From positions 1,175,810 through 1,239,809 of the forward strand of contig NZ_KK073876.1 of the NCBI RefSeq assembly GCF_000585415.1: a stretch of DNA of 64,000 nucleotides, written 5' to 3'. The notes under the pieces are model-generated. The model saw only the letters and a program-made list of their open reading frames with translations, ran no database searches and had not been told where the DNA came from. This document shows, one piece after another, positions 26,943 through 34,068 of the stretch. A program made the translations under genes and the position numbers. Positions within the stretch are counted from its first letter, which is position 1. Every line of letters begins with the position of its first letter. The stretch comes from Sphingomonas jaspsi DSM 18422 (lineage in GTDB: Bacteria > Pseudomonadota > Alphaproteobacteria > Sphingomonadales > Sphingomonadaceae).

Positions 26943-27068
26943 TCAGGCGAAGCTGATGATCGCGACGCTCGACGCGGTGCCGACGGGAAGGGTCATCAGC
27001 CACAGCGTGGCGGTGAGGGCGAAGGCGGCCATGAAGCTGGCGGCGGTGCGGGCAGTGGTAAGTGTCAT
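26943..27068 (-). CDS. 41-residue hydrophobic peptide leading the DUF2975/YozG operon
   Basis: An ORF of 41 codons starting at ATG 27068 with a good GGAGAA Shine-Dalgarno. It begins MTLTTARTAASFMAAFALTA and continues with a second hydrophobic run LWLMTLPVGTASSVAIISFA. It is 29 bases upstream of the DUF2975 start and directly downstream of the palindromic promoter. It could be a single-span membrane peptide, an unprocessed signal-like leader, or a regulatory leader. I do not recognise a family. Confidence 0.5.
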   Translation of the reverse strand: MTLTTARTAASFMAAFALTATLWLMTLPVGTASSVAIISFA

Positions 27069-27079
27069 TGTTCGTTCTC

Positions 27080-27153
27080 CGATAATTCCAATATCGAAAT
27101 TCAATAAGTCCGATTCGCCTTATTGTCAATCAATAATATCGAAAAACGATATT
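27080..27153 (-). promoter_or_regulatory. AT-rich promoter with three inverted repeats, probable autoregulatory operators
   Basis: Within 74 bases of unusually AT-rich DNA lie CGATAATTCCAATATCG (27080-27096, CGATA-N7-TATCG), CAATAAG-N10-CTTATTG (27102-27108 with 27119-27125) and AATATCGAAAAACGATATT (27135-27153, 7-bp perfect arms). CGATA/TATCG half-sites recur in the first and third repeats in opposite relative order. This is the expected architecture for binding by the YozG-like repressor. Confidence 0.55.
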
Positions 27154-27175
27154 TTCCTTATCGCTCAACGAAAAA

Positions 27176-27197
27176 GGCGGGTGGTTTCCCACCCGCC
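27176..27197 (-). terminator. Rho-independent terminator of the amidohydrolase gene
   Basis: A perfect 9-bp stem GGCGGGTGG (27176-27184) with CCACCCGCC (27189-27197) and a 4-base loop. Read on the minus strand it is followed by TTTTT (A-run at 27171-27175). It lies 25 bases past the stop of the 1116-residue protein gene. Confidence 0.85.
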
Positions 27198-27222
27198 CTT
27201 CGCGCGCTCAACCTTGATCGGC

Positions 27223-30200
27223 TCAGTCGTCCTGATGCGCCTGGTGCGGCAGTCCGTTGCCGGTGCCCGCGGTGTAGCTGCCGCCCGCCTGTTCGCTGAA
27301 CCAGAAAGGCTTGAAGCCGGTCGGGCTGCCAGCGCTCTGGCCGGCGACGATCTGCAGGTTGCGGTCGAACAGGCGGCCGCCCTGCATCGTCATCGCGACA
27401 TGGTCTGAGTTGCGGATGTTCTCGAGCGGATTGTCGTCGAGCACGACGAAGTCGGCGAGCTTGCCGGCTTCGAGGCTGCCGAGGTCCTTGTCGAGGCCGA
27501 GCGCGCGGGCCGGGTTGATCGTCCCGGTCTTCAGCGCGTCGAGGTTGGACATGCCACCCAATGCAAACATCCACATGTCCCAGTGCGCTCCCAGCCCCTC
27601 GCGCTGGCCGTGCGCGCCGATCGACAGCGGAACGCCAAGGTCGTTGACCTGCTTGGCCATGCGCGCGACGTTGATGACATTGTCCTCTTCGGGCGGGTTC
27701 ATCACGCGGCGGCGGGACCGGGCGTCGAGCAGCGGGCGCGGGACCCATTTCGACAGGATCGGTTCTTCCCAGACATTGGTGTGCTGGTACCAGTAATTCT
27801 CCCCGAACGGCCCGCCGTAGGCGACGACCAGCGTGGGGGTCCAGGCGGTGCCGCTGCCTTTCCAATATTGCAGCACGTCGTCGTAGATGTGCTGGACGGG
27901 CAGCGAATGTTCGATCGTCGTGTGTCCGTCGGCGATCATCGTCATGTTCATTTCGAACAGCGACCCGCCTTCGGGCACCACTTCCATGCCCAGCTGGCGG
28001 GCGGCTTCGATGATCATCTGCCTTTGTTCGCGCCGCGGCTGGTTGTAGCTTTTGACCGACCATGCGCCCGACGCCTTCAGCCGCCGCAGGTGCGACAGCG
28101 CATCGTCGAGGCTGTTGATTTCCACCGTGAACGGGGTGGTTGCGCCGTAAAGGATGGTGCCGGTCGAAAAGATGCGCGGCCCGAGGATCTTGCCCGCTTT
28201 CTGATATTCGCTGGCGGCGAAGATTTCGAACGTGTCGTTCGACGGGTCGTGGACGGTGGTGACGCCATAGGCGAGCGCCGCCGCGTGGACCCAGTTCTGC
28301 TGCGGGATGATCCGCTCCGCCCCCATCGGCCCGTGCCAGTGGGCGTCGATCAGGCCGGGGATGACGGTCTTGCCGCTGGCGTCGACCGTCTGCGTGCCCG
28401 CCGGAATGGCCACCCCCGCGCCGATCGCTTCGATGCGGTCGCCGTTGACCAGGATGGTGCCGTTTTCGATCACCTCGTCGCCGCGCATGGTGACGATGCG
28501 CGCGCCGGTCAGCGCGACGCGGCCGGTGGGTTTGGCCTCGGCGGCGGCGAAGCTGAGGTTGGCCAAAAGCGGCGCCGTGGCCTGCTTGCCGCCCTTGAAA
28601 TCGCCCGCGCCGGCTAGCGTCTGGCCGTAGACGGCGGGACCCTGCGTCCAGAACAGCTGGCGGCTGTTGCCCGCCCAATGCAGCCAGTCGCCGGCGTCGG
28701 CGCTGACCCGCGATACCGGCAGTGCCTTGGCATCGGGCCCGACCTCGAGTGAGCGGCCCGACCGCACGAACGGCATGACATAGGCCTGGTAGCGTTCGAC
28801 CCAGCCGACATATTGCTCGTCCGGTGACACGGCGAACTCGCCGGCATTGTCGGTAATGAGGTGCGTGACCTCATCTTTGCCGTCGACGCCGACCGATTTC
28901 AGCAGGTGCTTGTCGTCGTCGCCATCGGCCGTGAAGAAGACGCGGTCCCCCGTCACGCCGAAATGCGGCAGGCTGCCGGCCTTGGCGATACGCTTGCCCG
29001 CCCCGCCGCGCGTCGAGACGACGTAGAGACCCGGGTCGCGGCCCCACAGCGGGGTCGTCAGGAAGCCGTCCGACGACTTGCGATAGGTGATGAGGCTGCC
29101 GTCGGGCGAGAAATTGGGCTCGAGATAATGGCCCGGCTCGCTGGTGACGACGCGGCCTTCGCCGCCGGCCGACCCGACCAGCTTTATCCGGCCCGCCTTG
29201 TCGTCGTCCCATGCGACATAGGCGATGCTCTTTCCGTCGCGCGACCAGGCGGGGTAGCTTTCGAATTCCGCCGCCTTGGTCAGCCGCCGCGGCGCGCCGC
29301 CCGCGACGTCCTTCACATAAAGATGGCCCAGCGCTTCATAGACGACGCGCCGCCCGTCGGGACTGGTCTTGGCGAAGCGGGCCATCTTCACGTCGAAGCT
29401 GGCCGGGGCGACGTCCTTCTGCTGGCGCACCGCGTCCTCGACGAAGCGGGTGCCGGTGACGTGGAAGGGAATGTCGCTGACCTGCCCGCTGGCGACGTCG
29501 ACGCGCTTGATGCCGCCCTTGGCCCAATAGACGATCGACTTGTTGTCGGGCGTCCAGCTCATCCCCGGATAGACGCCTTGCACCGCCCAGGTTTCCTGCA
29601 TGTCGCGGTCGAGCCCGCCGGTCAGCGGCGTGATGCGGCCCGACGCGAGGTCGAGCAGCATGATCGTCGATTCGTAGCGGATGCGGCGGATGAAGGCCAA
29701 GGTCTTGCCGTCGGGCGAGGGCGTCGGGCGGATCGCGCCGCCGGGGCCACTGACCAGCGTTTCGATGTCGCCGCTCTGCCGGTCCAATCGCTGGATGACG
29801 TAGATCTGGCCGTTAACGTCCTTCGAATATTCGAAGGTGCCGCCGGGCGTCGCGTCGTCGCTGAAATAAAGGTAGCGGCCATCGGGCGAGAAGACGGGCT
29901 CGTTGCTGTCCTTCTGCTTGGTGCGTGCCTTGGTCATCTGCACGCCGCCGCCCTTGGCCGCGCCGCCCTTGTGATACAGCCACATTTCGCCCGCGCCGAG
30001 CGAGCGCGCGGAGGTGAAATGCTTGCGGGCGACGATGTAATTGCCGTCCGGGCTCCATTCGGCCTGGTTCAATAGGCGGAAGTCTTCCTTGGTGATCTGC
30101 CGAGTGGCGCCGCTTGCGCGGTCGATGACCCAGATATTGTCGCCGCCGCCGCGATCCGACGTGAAGGCGATTTCGCGCCCGTTGGGCGAATAGCGCGGCT

Positions 30201-30573
30201 GCATGTCCCACGCGTTGCCGCTGGTCAGCGCCTTCGCGTCGCCGCCGCCGATCGGGATGGTGTAAAGATCGCCCAAGAGGTCGAAGGCGATTTCCTTGCC
30301 GTCGGGGGACACATCGAGGCTCATCCACGTGCCGGTGCGGGTATCGATGGCGACGTCGCGGCCGGGACCGTGGCGGGCGTCGACCGACCATTTGCCGTCC
30401 TTCTTCGCCTCGGCGGTCGGTGCGGCGGCGATGTTCGCCGGCTGCGGCTGCATGATGGGCGACGCTTCGCCCGGGGTCGGCGGCGGCGGCGCGACCGGCG
30501 GGGTCGGCGCTTGGGCCAATGCGCCGGCCGACGCGATCAACGAACATCCAAGGAGGAGGGCAAAGCGGCGCAT
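27223..30573 (-). CDS. secreted TolB-like propeller/amidohydrolase fusion protein
   Basis: A 1116-residue exoprotein. A signal peptide (MRRFALLLGCSLIASAGALA) is followed by a Pro-rich linker. About 600 residues of WD40-like/TolB-type propeller repeats come next (many SPDGK, SPDGR and WSPDGN signatures). A C-terminal amidohydrolase domain begins near residue 690: VIPGLIDAHWHGPMG has the HxH metal pair, and HTTIEHSLP and GAHGQREGLG supply further His. The C-terminal ALDADLGSLEAGKLADFVVLD-like region is typical of cyclic imidases and prolidases. Substrate unknown; dipeptides or cyclic amides are likely. It has its own terminator. Confidence 0.88.
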   Translation of the reverse strand: MRRFALLLGCSLIASAGALAQAPTPPVAPPPPTPGEASPIMQPQPANIAAAPTAEAKKDGKWSVDARHGPGRDVAIDTRTGTWMSLDVSPDGKEIAFDLLGDLYTIPIGGGDAKALTSGNAWDMQPRYSPNGREIAFTSDRGGGDNIWVIDRASGATRQITKEDFRLLNQAEWSPDGNYIVARKHFTSARSLGAGEMWLYHKGGAAKGGGVQMTKARTKQKDSNEPVFSPDGRYLYFSDDATPGGTFEYSKDVNGQIYVIQRLDRQSGDIETLVSGPGGAIRPTPSPDGKTLAFIRRIRYESTIMLLDLASGRITPLTGGLDRDMQETWAVQGVYPGMSWTPDNKSIVYWAKGGIKRVDVASGQVSDIPFHVTGTRFVEDAVRQQKDVAPASFDVKMARFAKTSPDGRRVVYEALGHLYVKDVAGGAPRRLTKAAEFESYPAWSRDGKSIAYVAWDDDKAGRIKLVGSAGGEGRVVTSEPGHYLEPNFSPDGSLITYRKSSDGFLTTPLWGRDPGLYVVSTRGGAGKRIAKAGSLPHFGVTGDRVFFTADGDDDKHLLKSVGVDGKDEVTHLITDNAGEFAVSPDEQYVGWVERYQAYVMPFVRSGRSLEVGPDAKALPVSRVSADAGDWLHWAGNSRQLFWTQGPAVYGQTLAGAGDFKGGKQATAPLLANLSFAAAEAKPTGRVALTGARIVTMRGDEVIENGTILVNGDRIEAIGAGVAIPAGTQTVDASGKTVIPGLIDAHWHGPMGAERIIPQQNWVHAAALAYGVTTVHDPSNDTFEIFAASEYQKAGKILGPRIFSTGTILYGATTPFTVEINSLDDALSHLRRLKASGAWSVKSYNQPRREQRQMIIEAARQLGMEVVPEGGSLFEMNMTMIADGHTTIEHSLPVQHIYDDVLQYWKGSGTAWTPTLVVAYGGPFGENYWYQHTNVWEEPILSKWVPRPLLDARSRRRVMNPPEEDNVINVARMAKQVNDLGVPLSIGAHGQREGLGAHWDMWMFALGGMSNLDALKTGTINPARALGLDKDLGSLEAGKLADFVVLDDNPLENIRNSDHVAMTMQGGRLFDRNLQIVAGQSAGSPTGFKPFWFSEQAGGSYTAGTGNGLPHQAHQDD

Positions 30574-30683
30574 GGAGGTTCCCCTGTCTGAAATCGGCGC
30601 GGACCTTGGGACGATGCGGCGGTACTGGCAACCGCCATTGGTCGAATTGACGCGGGGTGGGGCCAGCGGCTAGGGCGCGCACC

Positions 30684-30959
30684 ATGACCGAAAAGACCCA
30701 GCTTCCCGACCGCCTGGCGATGGACCCGCGCAGCAAATACTTCGACGAAGAGCTGCTGATGAAGGGCGTCGGCATCCGCTTCAACGGCAACGAAAAGACC
30801 AATGTCGAGGAATATTGCGTCTCGGAAGGCTGGATCAAGGTCGCCGCCGGCAAGAGCCGCGACCGCTACGGCAACCCGATGATGCTGACGCTGAAGGGCA
30901 AGGTCGAACCCTATATCGAAAGCGAAGAAAAAGGCTCCGGCGACACCGCCGAAGCCTGA
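30684..30959 (+). CDS. DUF3297-family protein
   Basis: A 91-residue cytoplasmic protein matching DUF3297 nearly end to end: DRLAMDPRSKYFDEELL, GVGIRFNGNEKTNVEEYCVS and GWIKVAAGKSRDRYGNPM. The family is conserved in proteobacteria without an assigned function. ATG 30684 is chosen over an upstream in-frame start because the family begins there. Divergent from the amidohydrolase gene, 110 bases apart. Confidence 0.85.
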   Translation: MTEKTQLPDRLAMDPRSKYFDEELLMKGVGIRFNGNEKTNVEEYCVSEGWIKVAAGKSRDRYGNPMMLTLKGKVEPYIESEEKGSGDTAEA

Positions 30960-31004
30960 TCCTTACGCATACGCATACATATTACGCAGTAACTGGCAGG
31001 GCGC

Positions 31005-31202
31005 TTAGGCCGATACGCGGCGCGCCTTGCGATATTCGTTGAGCTTCTTCACGCCATAGCCTGCGGCCAGCACGAGGCCGAGCGGGCCGAGGCCGCGACG
31101 GGCGATGATCGGGACCGCCGCGCCGATCAGCGCGCCGGTGGTCTTGTTGTTCCGGCCGGCGAGCTTTTCGCCCGCGATGGCGCCCAAAATCTTGGCAAGC
31201 AT
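31005..31202 (-). CDS. small conserved membrane-associated protein, function unknown
   Basis: A 65-residue protein: MLAKILGAIAGEKLAGRNNK, then a hydrophobic stretch with two short helices (GALIGAAVPIIA and LGPLGLVLAAGYGV) and a basic C-terminus KKLNEYRKARRVSA. It is divergent from the psp operon and occupies the place where a divergent pspF often sits. The start is ATG 31202, 9 bases downstream (minus strand) of a GGACATGTGATG context. No domain is recognised. Confidence 0.6.
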   Translation of the reverse strand: MLAKILGAIAGEKLAGRNNKTTGALIGAAVPIIARRGLGPLGLVLAAGYGVKKLNEYRKARRVSA

Positions 31203-31284
31203 CACATGTCCTCTCGAATGGGGTCTTGCCGCTAAAGCGCGCGAGGCGGCCTGATGTTCCGCCGCGAAAAATCTCCCAACCCGT

Positions 31285-31300
31285 GGTGGGAATTCCCGCC
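31285..31300. promoter_or_regulatory. candidate PspF upstream activating site
   Basis: A 16-base near-perfect palindrome GGTGGGAATTCCCGCC centred at 31292.5. It lies about 60 bases upstream of the -24 element of the sigma-54 promoter, a normal distance for an enhancer bound by an AAA+ activator such as PspF. Identification rests on symmetry and position; the regulator gene is not in the window. Confidence 0.45.
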
Positions 31301-31352
31301 AACTTTCTCCCCGATGAACGGTCTCTCGATAAAAAACGGCAGAAAACCGGAA

Positions 31353-31369
31353 TTGGCACGGCTCTTGTA
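31353..31369 (+). promoter_or_regulatory. sigma-54 (-24/-12) promoter of the psp operon
   Basis: TTGGCACGGCTCTTGTA at 31353-31369 fits the RpoN consensus TTGGCACRNNNNTTGCW at all conserved positions except GC to GT in the -12 box. The GG and GT dinucleotides are separated by 10 bases as required. It lies about 60 bases upstream of the leader ORF of pspA, and psp operons are the classic PspF/sigma-54 targets. Confidence 0.75.
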
Positions 31370-31427
31370 AAGAGTGAGCCGTGGACCTGAGGTTGTTCCG
31401 ACGGTCCATGAAAAGGGAGAATGAACC

Positions 31428-31562
31428 ATGTCTGGTCTGAAGTTTCACCGTCATCTGCTTGCGGCCTTTGCGTCGCTCCTGATGAGCACGATTGCGGTTG
31501 GTGCCGCGATTTCGCCGACCCCGGTGTCGGCCGCCAATGTGGAAGTTGTCACCTATGCCTGA
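31428..31562 (+). CDS. 44-residue leader ORF upstream of pspA
   Basis: An ORF of 44 codons starting at ATG 31428 after AAAGGGAGA. It reads MSGLKFHRHLLAAFASLLMS then TIAVGAAISPTPVSAANVEVVTYA. It has the look of a signal peptide or single-span exported peptide with a VSA-A cleavage-like site. Its stop (31560-31562) lies 5 bases past the pspA ATG (31555), so the reading frames overlap by 8 bases and coupling is likely. It may be a genuine small envelope protein of the psp response or a translational leader. No family recognised. Confidence 0.55.
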   Translation: MSGLKFHRHLLAAFASLLMSTIAVGAAISPTPVSAANVEVVTYA

Positions 31563-32331
31563 ATTTGAACCGATCGTGGCCCGTCCCGCCGTCCGTATTG
31601 CGCGGCAGGAACAGCAGGTTCCGGAAGAAACCGTGCGCTTCGCACCGCTCGCCGGTATCCTGTCGGGCCCGATCTTCACCCGCACCCGCGACATCATTGC
31701 GGCGAACGTGACGGAACTGCTCGACCGGTCGGAAGACCCGGCCCGCATGATCCGCATGATCATCGTCGAAATGGAAGAAACGCTGGTCGAGGTGCGGGCC
31801 ACTGCCGCCCGGTCGATCGCCGACATCAAGGAAATGCGCCGGGCCGTCATGCGCCTCGACGACATGCAGGCAAACTGGACCGAAAAGGCGCAGCTGGCAC
31901 TGGAAAAGGGCCGCGAGGATCTTGCCCGCGCCGCGCTCCAGGAAAAGCAGAAGGCGGCCGAAATGGCCGAAAGCCTGCACGCCGAGGTCGCCCAGATCGA
32001 ACAGGTGCTGCGCGGCTATGAAAAGGACATCCAGCGGTTGCAGGCGAAGCTCGCCGAAGCCCGCGCCCGCCAGAATGCCATCGCGTCGCGGATGGAGAGC
32101 GCGATGACCCGCGCCCGCACCAGCGAAGTGCTGCACGGCAGCCGGACCGAGGAAGCCTTCGCCAAGTTCGAGATCCTCGAACGCCGCGCCGACTTCGCCG
32201 AGGGCCGCGCCGACGCGCTGGCGCTGACCGGCCCGAAGAGCCTGGAAGAAGAAATTGCCGAACTCCGCGCCGAAGAGGCGGTGGATGCCGAACTGGAAGA
32301 ATTGAAGGCCGCCTTGGCCGCCAAGAACTAA
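31555..32331 (+). CDS. pspA: phage shock protein A with N-terminal extension
   Basis: A 258-residue PspA/Vipp1 (ESCRT-III-like) protein. The canonical body starts at IFTRTRDIIAANVTELLDRS (about residue 40) and continues with DPARMIRMIIVEMEETLVEV and long coiled coils to the C-terminal LEELKAALAAKN. Other PspA proteins start almost at this point (MGIFSR...). Here about 37 residues (MPEFEPIVARPAVRIARQEQ onward) precede it, and no ATG, GTG or TTG suits a shorter product. PspA binds stressed inner membrane and inhibits PspF. ATG 31555 is coupled to the leader ORF. Confidence 0.9.
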   Translation: MPEFEPIVARPAVRIARQEQQVPEETVRFAPLAGILSGPIFTRTRDIIAANVTELLDRSEDPARMIRMIIVEMEETLVEVRATAARSIADIKEMRRAVMRLDDMQANWTEKAQLALEKGREDLARAALQEKQKAAEMAESLHAEVAQIEQVLRGYEKDIQRLQAKLAEARARQNAIASRMESAMTRARTSEVLHGSRTEEAFAKFEILERRADFAEGRADALALTGPKSLEEEIAELRAEEAVDAELEELKAALAAKN

Positions 32332-32355
32332 GCGACGCGAAAAGGGGAAAAGACC

Positions 32356-32742
32356 GTGTCCAACCGTTATTCGATGAACCGCCGTACCAAGAAGCTTGCC
32401 GGTGTCTGCTCGCAGCTTGGCGACGTCTTCAACATCGACCCGACCTTCCTGCGCATCGGCTTCGTCGCCGTCGCGATCCTGGTCAGCTGGAAGCTGGCGC
32501 TGCTCGGCTACATCGGCGCCGGCGTCTACCTGCACGTCCAGAAGAACCGCGCCAACGAACGCTTCGATCGCAAGTCGGATTTCGACCGCATGGGCGATGT
32601 CGGCAAGGGTCGCACCTCGATCCACGACCTGCGCACCAAGCTGGACGAAAACGATCGCCGCATGATGGCGATCGACCATCACCTCAACACCCAGAACGAC
32701 GAGCTGGCGCGCGAAATCGAAGCGCTGCGGGAGGGCAAGTGA
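32356..32742 (+). CDS. pspC: phage shock protein C (PspC domain)
   Basis: A 128-residue protein with an N-terminal PspC domain: RRTKKLAGVCSQLGDVFNID, then TFLRIGFVAVAILVSWKLAL and the membrane helix LLGYIGAGVYL. A long charged C-terminus with coiled-coil character (IHDLRTKLDENDRRMMAID) follows. PspC recruits PspA to the membrane and senses envelope stress. It starts at GTG 32356 with AAAAGGGGAAA upstream, 24 bases after pspA. Confidence 0.9.
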   Translation: MSNRYSMNRRTKKLAGVCSQLGDVFNIDPTFLRIGFVAVAILVSWKLALLGYIGAGVYLHVQKNRANERFDRKSDFDRMGDVGKGRTSIHDLRTKLDENDRRMMAIDHHLNTQNDELAREIEALREGK

Positions 32743-32972
32743 TGACCGACGTTTCGACCCTGATCCTGGCCGCAACCTCGCTAGTCGGCCTCGCCCTCGC
32801 GGCGGTGGCGAGCCTCAAGGGCTGGCAGGCCTATCTCGACTACAAGCGGCTCGAACTGGCCAGCCATGTCGGCGATGCGCATCTGCCCCCCGCCGGCGGC
32901 CGGATCGAAATCGCAGATCTTCGCGAACGTGTCCGCAAGCTGGAAGCGATCGCAGCAGGCATCGACCTCTAA
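32742..32972 (+). CDS. PspB-like small membrane protein
   Basis: A 76-residue protein: an N-terminal membrane helix (STLILAATSLVGLALAAVAS), an amphipathic linker (YLDYKRLELASHVGD) and a C-terminal leucine-rich helix (IADLRERVRKLEAIAAGI). This resembles the RMRERIQALESIL end of Escherichia coli PspB in placement and pattern. Topology, length and operon position support a PspB role, partner of PspC; overall identity looks weak. ATG 32742 shares a base with the pspC stop (TGATG). The order pspA-pspC-pspB differs from the usual A-B-C. Confidence 0.65.
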   Translation: MTDVSTLILAATSLVGLALAAVASLKGWQAYLDYKRLELASHVGDAHLPPAGGRIEIADLRERVRKLEAIAAGIDL

Positions 32973-32983
32973 CCCCCTCCGCA

Positions 32984-33051
32984 AGAAGCGCTCCACCCCG
33001 CGCTTCTCTCCTGACGGGCGGTCCTTCTTTCGTGAAGGGCCGCCCATTTTT
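32984..33051 (+). terminator. double hairpin terminator of the psp operon
   Basis: Two stems in tandem. AGAAGCGC (32984-32991) pairs with GCGCTTCT (33000-33007). GGGCGGTCCTTC (33016-33027) pairs with GAAGGGCCGCCC (33034-33045) with one G-U pair, followed by ATTTTTG. The second is a strong intrinsic terminator 44 bases past the last psp gene. Confidence 0.85.
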
Positions 33052-33093
33052 GTCGGCTTGTGCCGTTCCGCGGTTCGGCTAGGCTGAACCGAT

Positions 33094-34068
33094 ATGGGCG
33101 TGGGACATCATCAGCACGGGCATGATCACGCCCACGGCAGTCATGGGCATCACGGTCACGGTCATCACCATGCCCCGGCCGACTTCAGCCGCGCCTTCAT
33201 GATCGGCATTGCGCTTAACCTCGGCTTCGTCGCGGTCGAGGCGGGGTACGGCTTTGCCGCCAATTCGATGGCGCTGCTGGCGGACGCCGGGCACAACCTC
33301 AGCGACGTGCTGGGGTTGGCGGTTGCCTGGGCCGGTGCCGCACTGGTCAAGCGCAGCCCAAGCCCGCGCTTCACCTACGGCCTCAAGAAAAGCTCGATCC
33401 TCGCCGCGCTTGTGAACGCGCTGCTGCTGCTGGTCGCGATCGGCGGTATCGGCGCGGAAGCGATCCGCCGCTTGGTCGAACCCGAAAGCTCGAACGGACA
33501 GACGGTGATGATCGTCGCGGCGGTGGGCATCCTGGTCAACGGCATCACCGCCTGGCTGTTCGCGCGCGGCGGCAAGGACGACATCAACATCCGCGGCGCC
33601 TATCTCCACATGATGGCCGATGCCGCCGTTTCGGTCGGGGTCGTCGTGGCGGGCGCGCTCATCCTGTGGACGGGCGCGAGGTGGATCGACCCGGTCACCA
33701 GCCTTATCGTCGCGGCGGTCATCCTGTGGGGAACGTGGGGCCTTCTGGTCGAAAGCACGTCGATGACGCTGGCGGGCACGCCGCGCGGGATCGATCCCGA
33801 ACTGGTCGGGCGCGCGCTCGAAAAGCTGCCGGGGGTGACCGGCACCCATCACCTGCACATCTGGTCGCTGTCGACGACGGAAACCGCGATGACCGTCCAC
33901 CTGCTGGTTGGGGACGAGGTCGATCGCGACGTCATCTTGCGACAAGCGAACGCCTATGTGCACCAGATGTTCGGCATCGACCATTCGACCATCCAGGTCG
34001 AACGGGCCTCGGACAGCGACGATTGCGCCGGCGGCCATCCGCACGCCCGCGACTGCGGGCACGGCTGA
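33094..34068 (+). CDS. cation diffusion facilitator (zinc exporter)
   Basis: A 324-residue CDF transporter with six membrane helices and a His-rich N-terminus (about 13 His in residues 5-26). Transport-site motifs are D64/H67-type ADAGHNLSD in TM2 and HMMAD in TM5. A C-terminal cytoplasmic metal-sensing domain holds LPGVTGTHHLHIWSLSTTE. It exports Zn(II), possibly Co/Cd, by proton antiport (ZitB/CzcD-like). It ends head-on against a ZnuD-like receptor gene with no intervening base between stops. Confidence 0.92.
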   Translation: MGVGHHQHGHDHAHGSHGHHGHGHHHAPADFSRAFMIGIALNLGFVAVEAGYGFAANSMALLADAGHNLSDVLGLAVAWAGAALVKRSPSPRFTYGLKKSSILAALVNALLLLVAIGGIGAEAIRRLVEPESSNGQTVMIVAAVGILVNGITAWLFARGGKDDINIRGAYLHMMADAAVSVGVVVAGALILWTGARWIDPVTSLIVAAVILWGTWGLLVESTSMTLAGTPRGIDPELVGRALEKLPGVTGTHHLHIWSLSTTETAMTVHLLVGDEVDRDVILRQANAYVHQMFGIDHSTIQVERASDSDDCAGGHPHARDCGHG

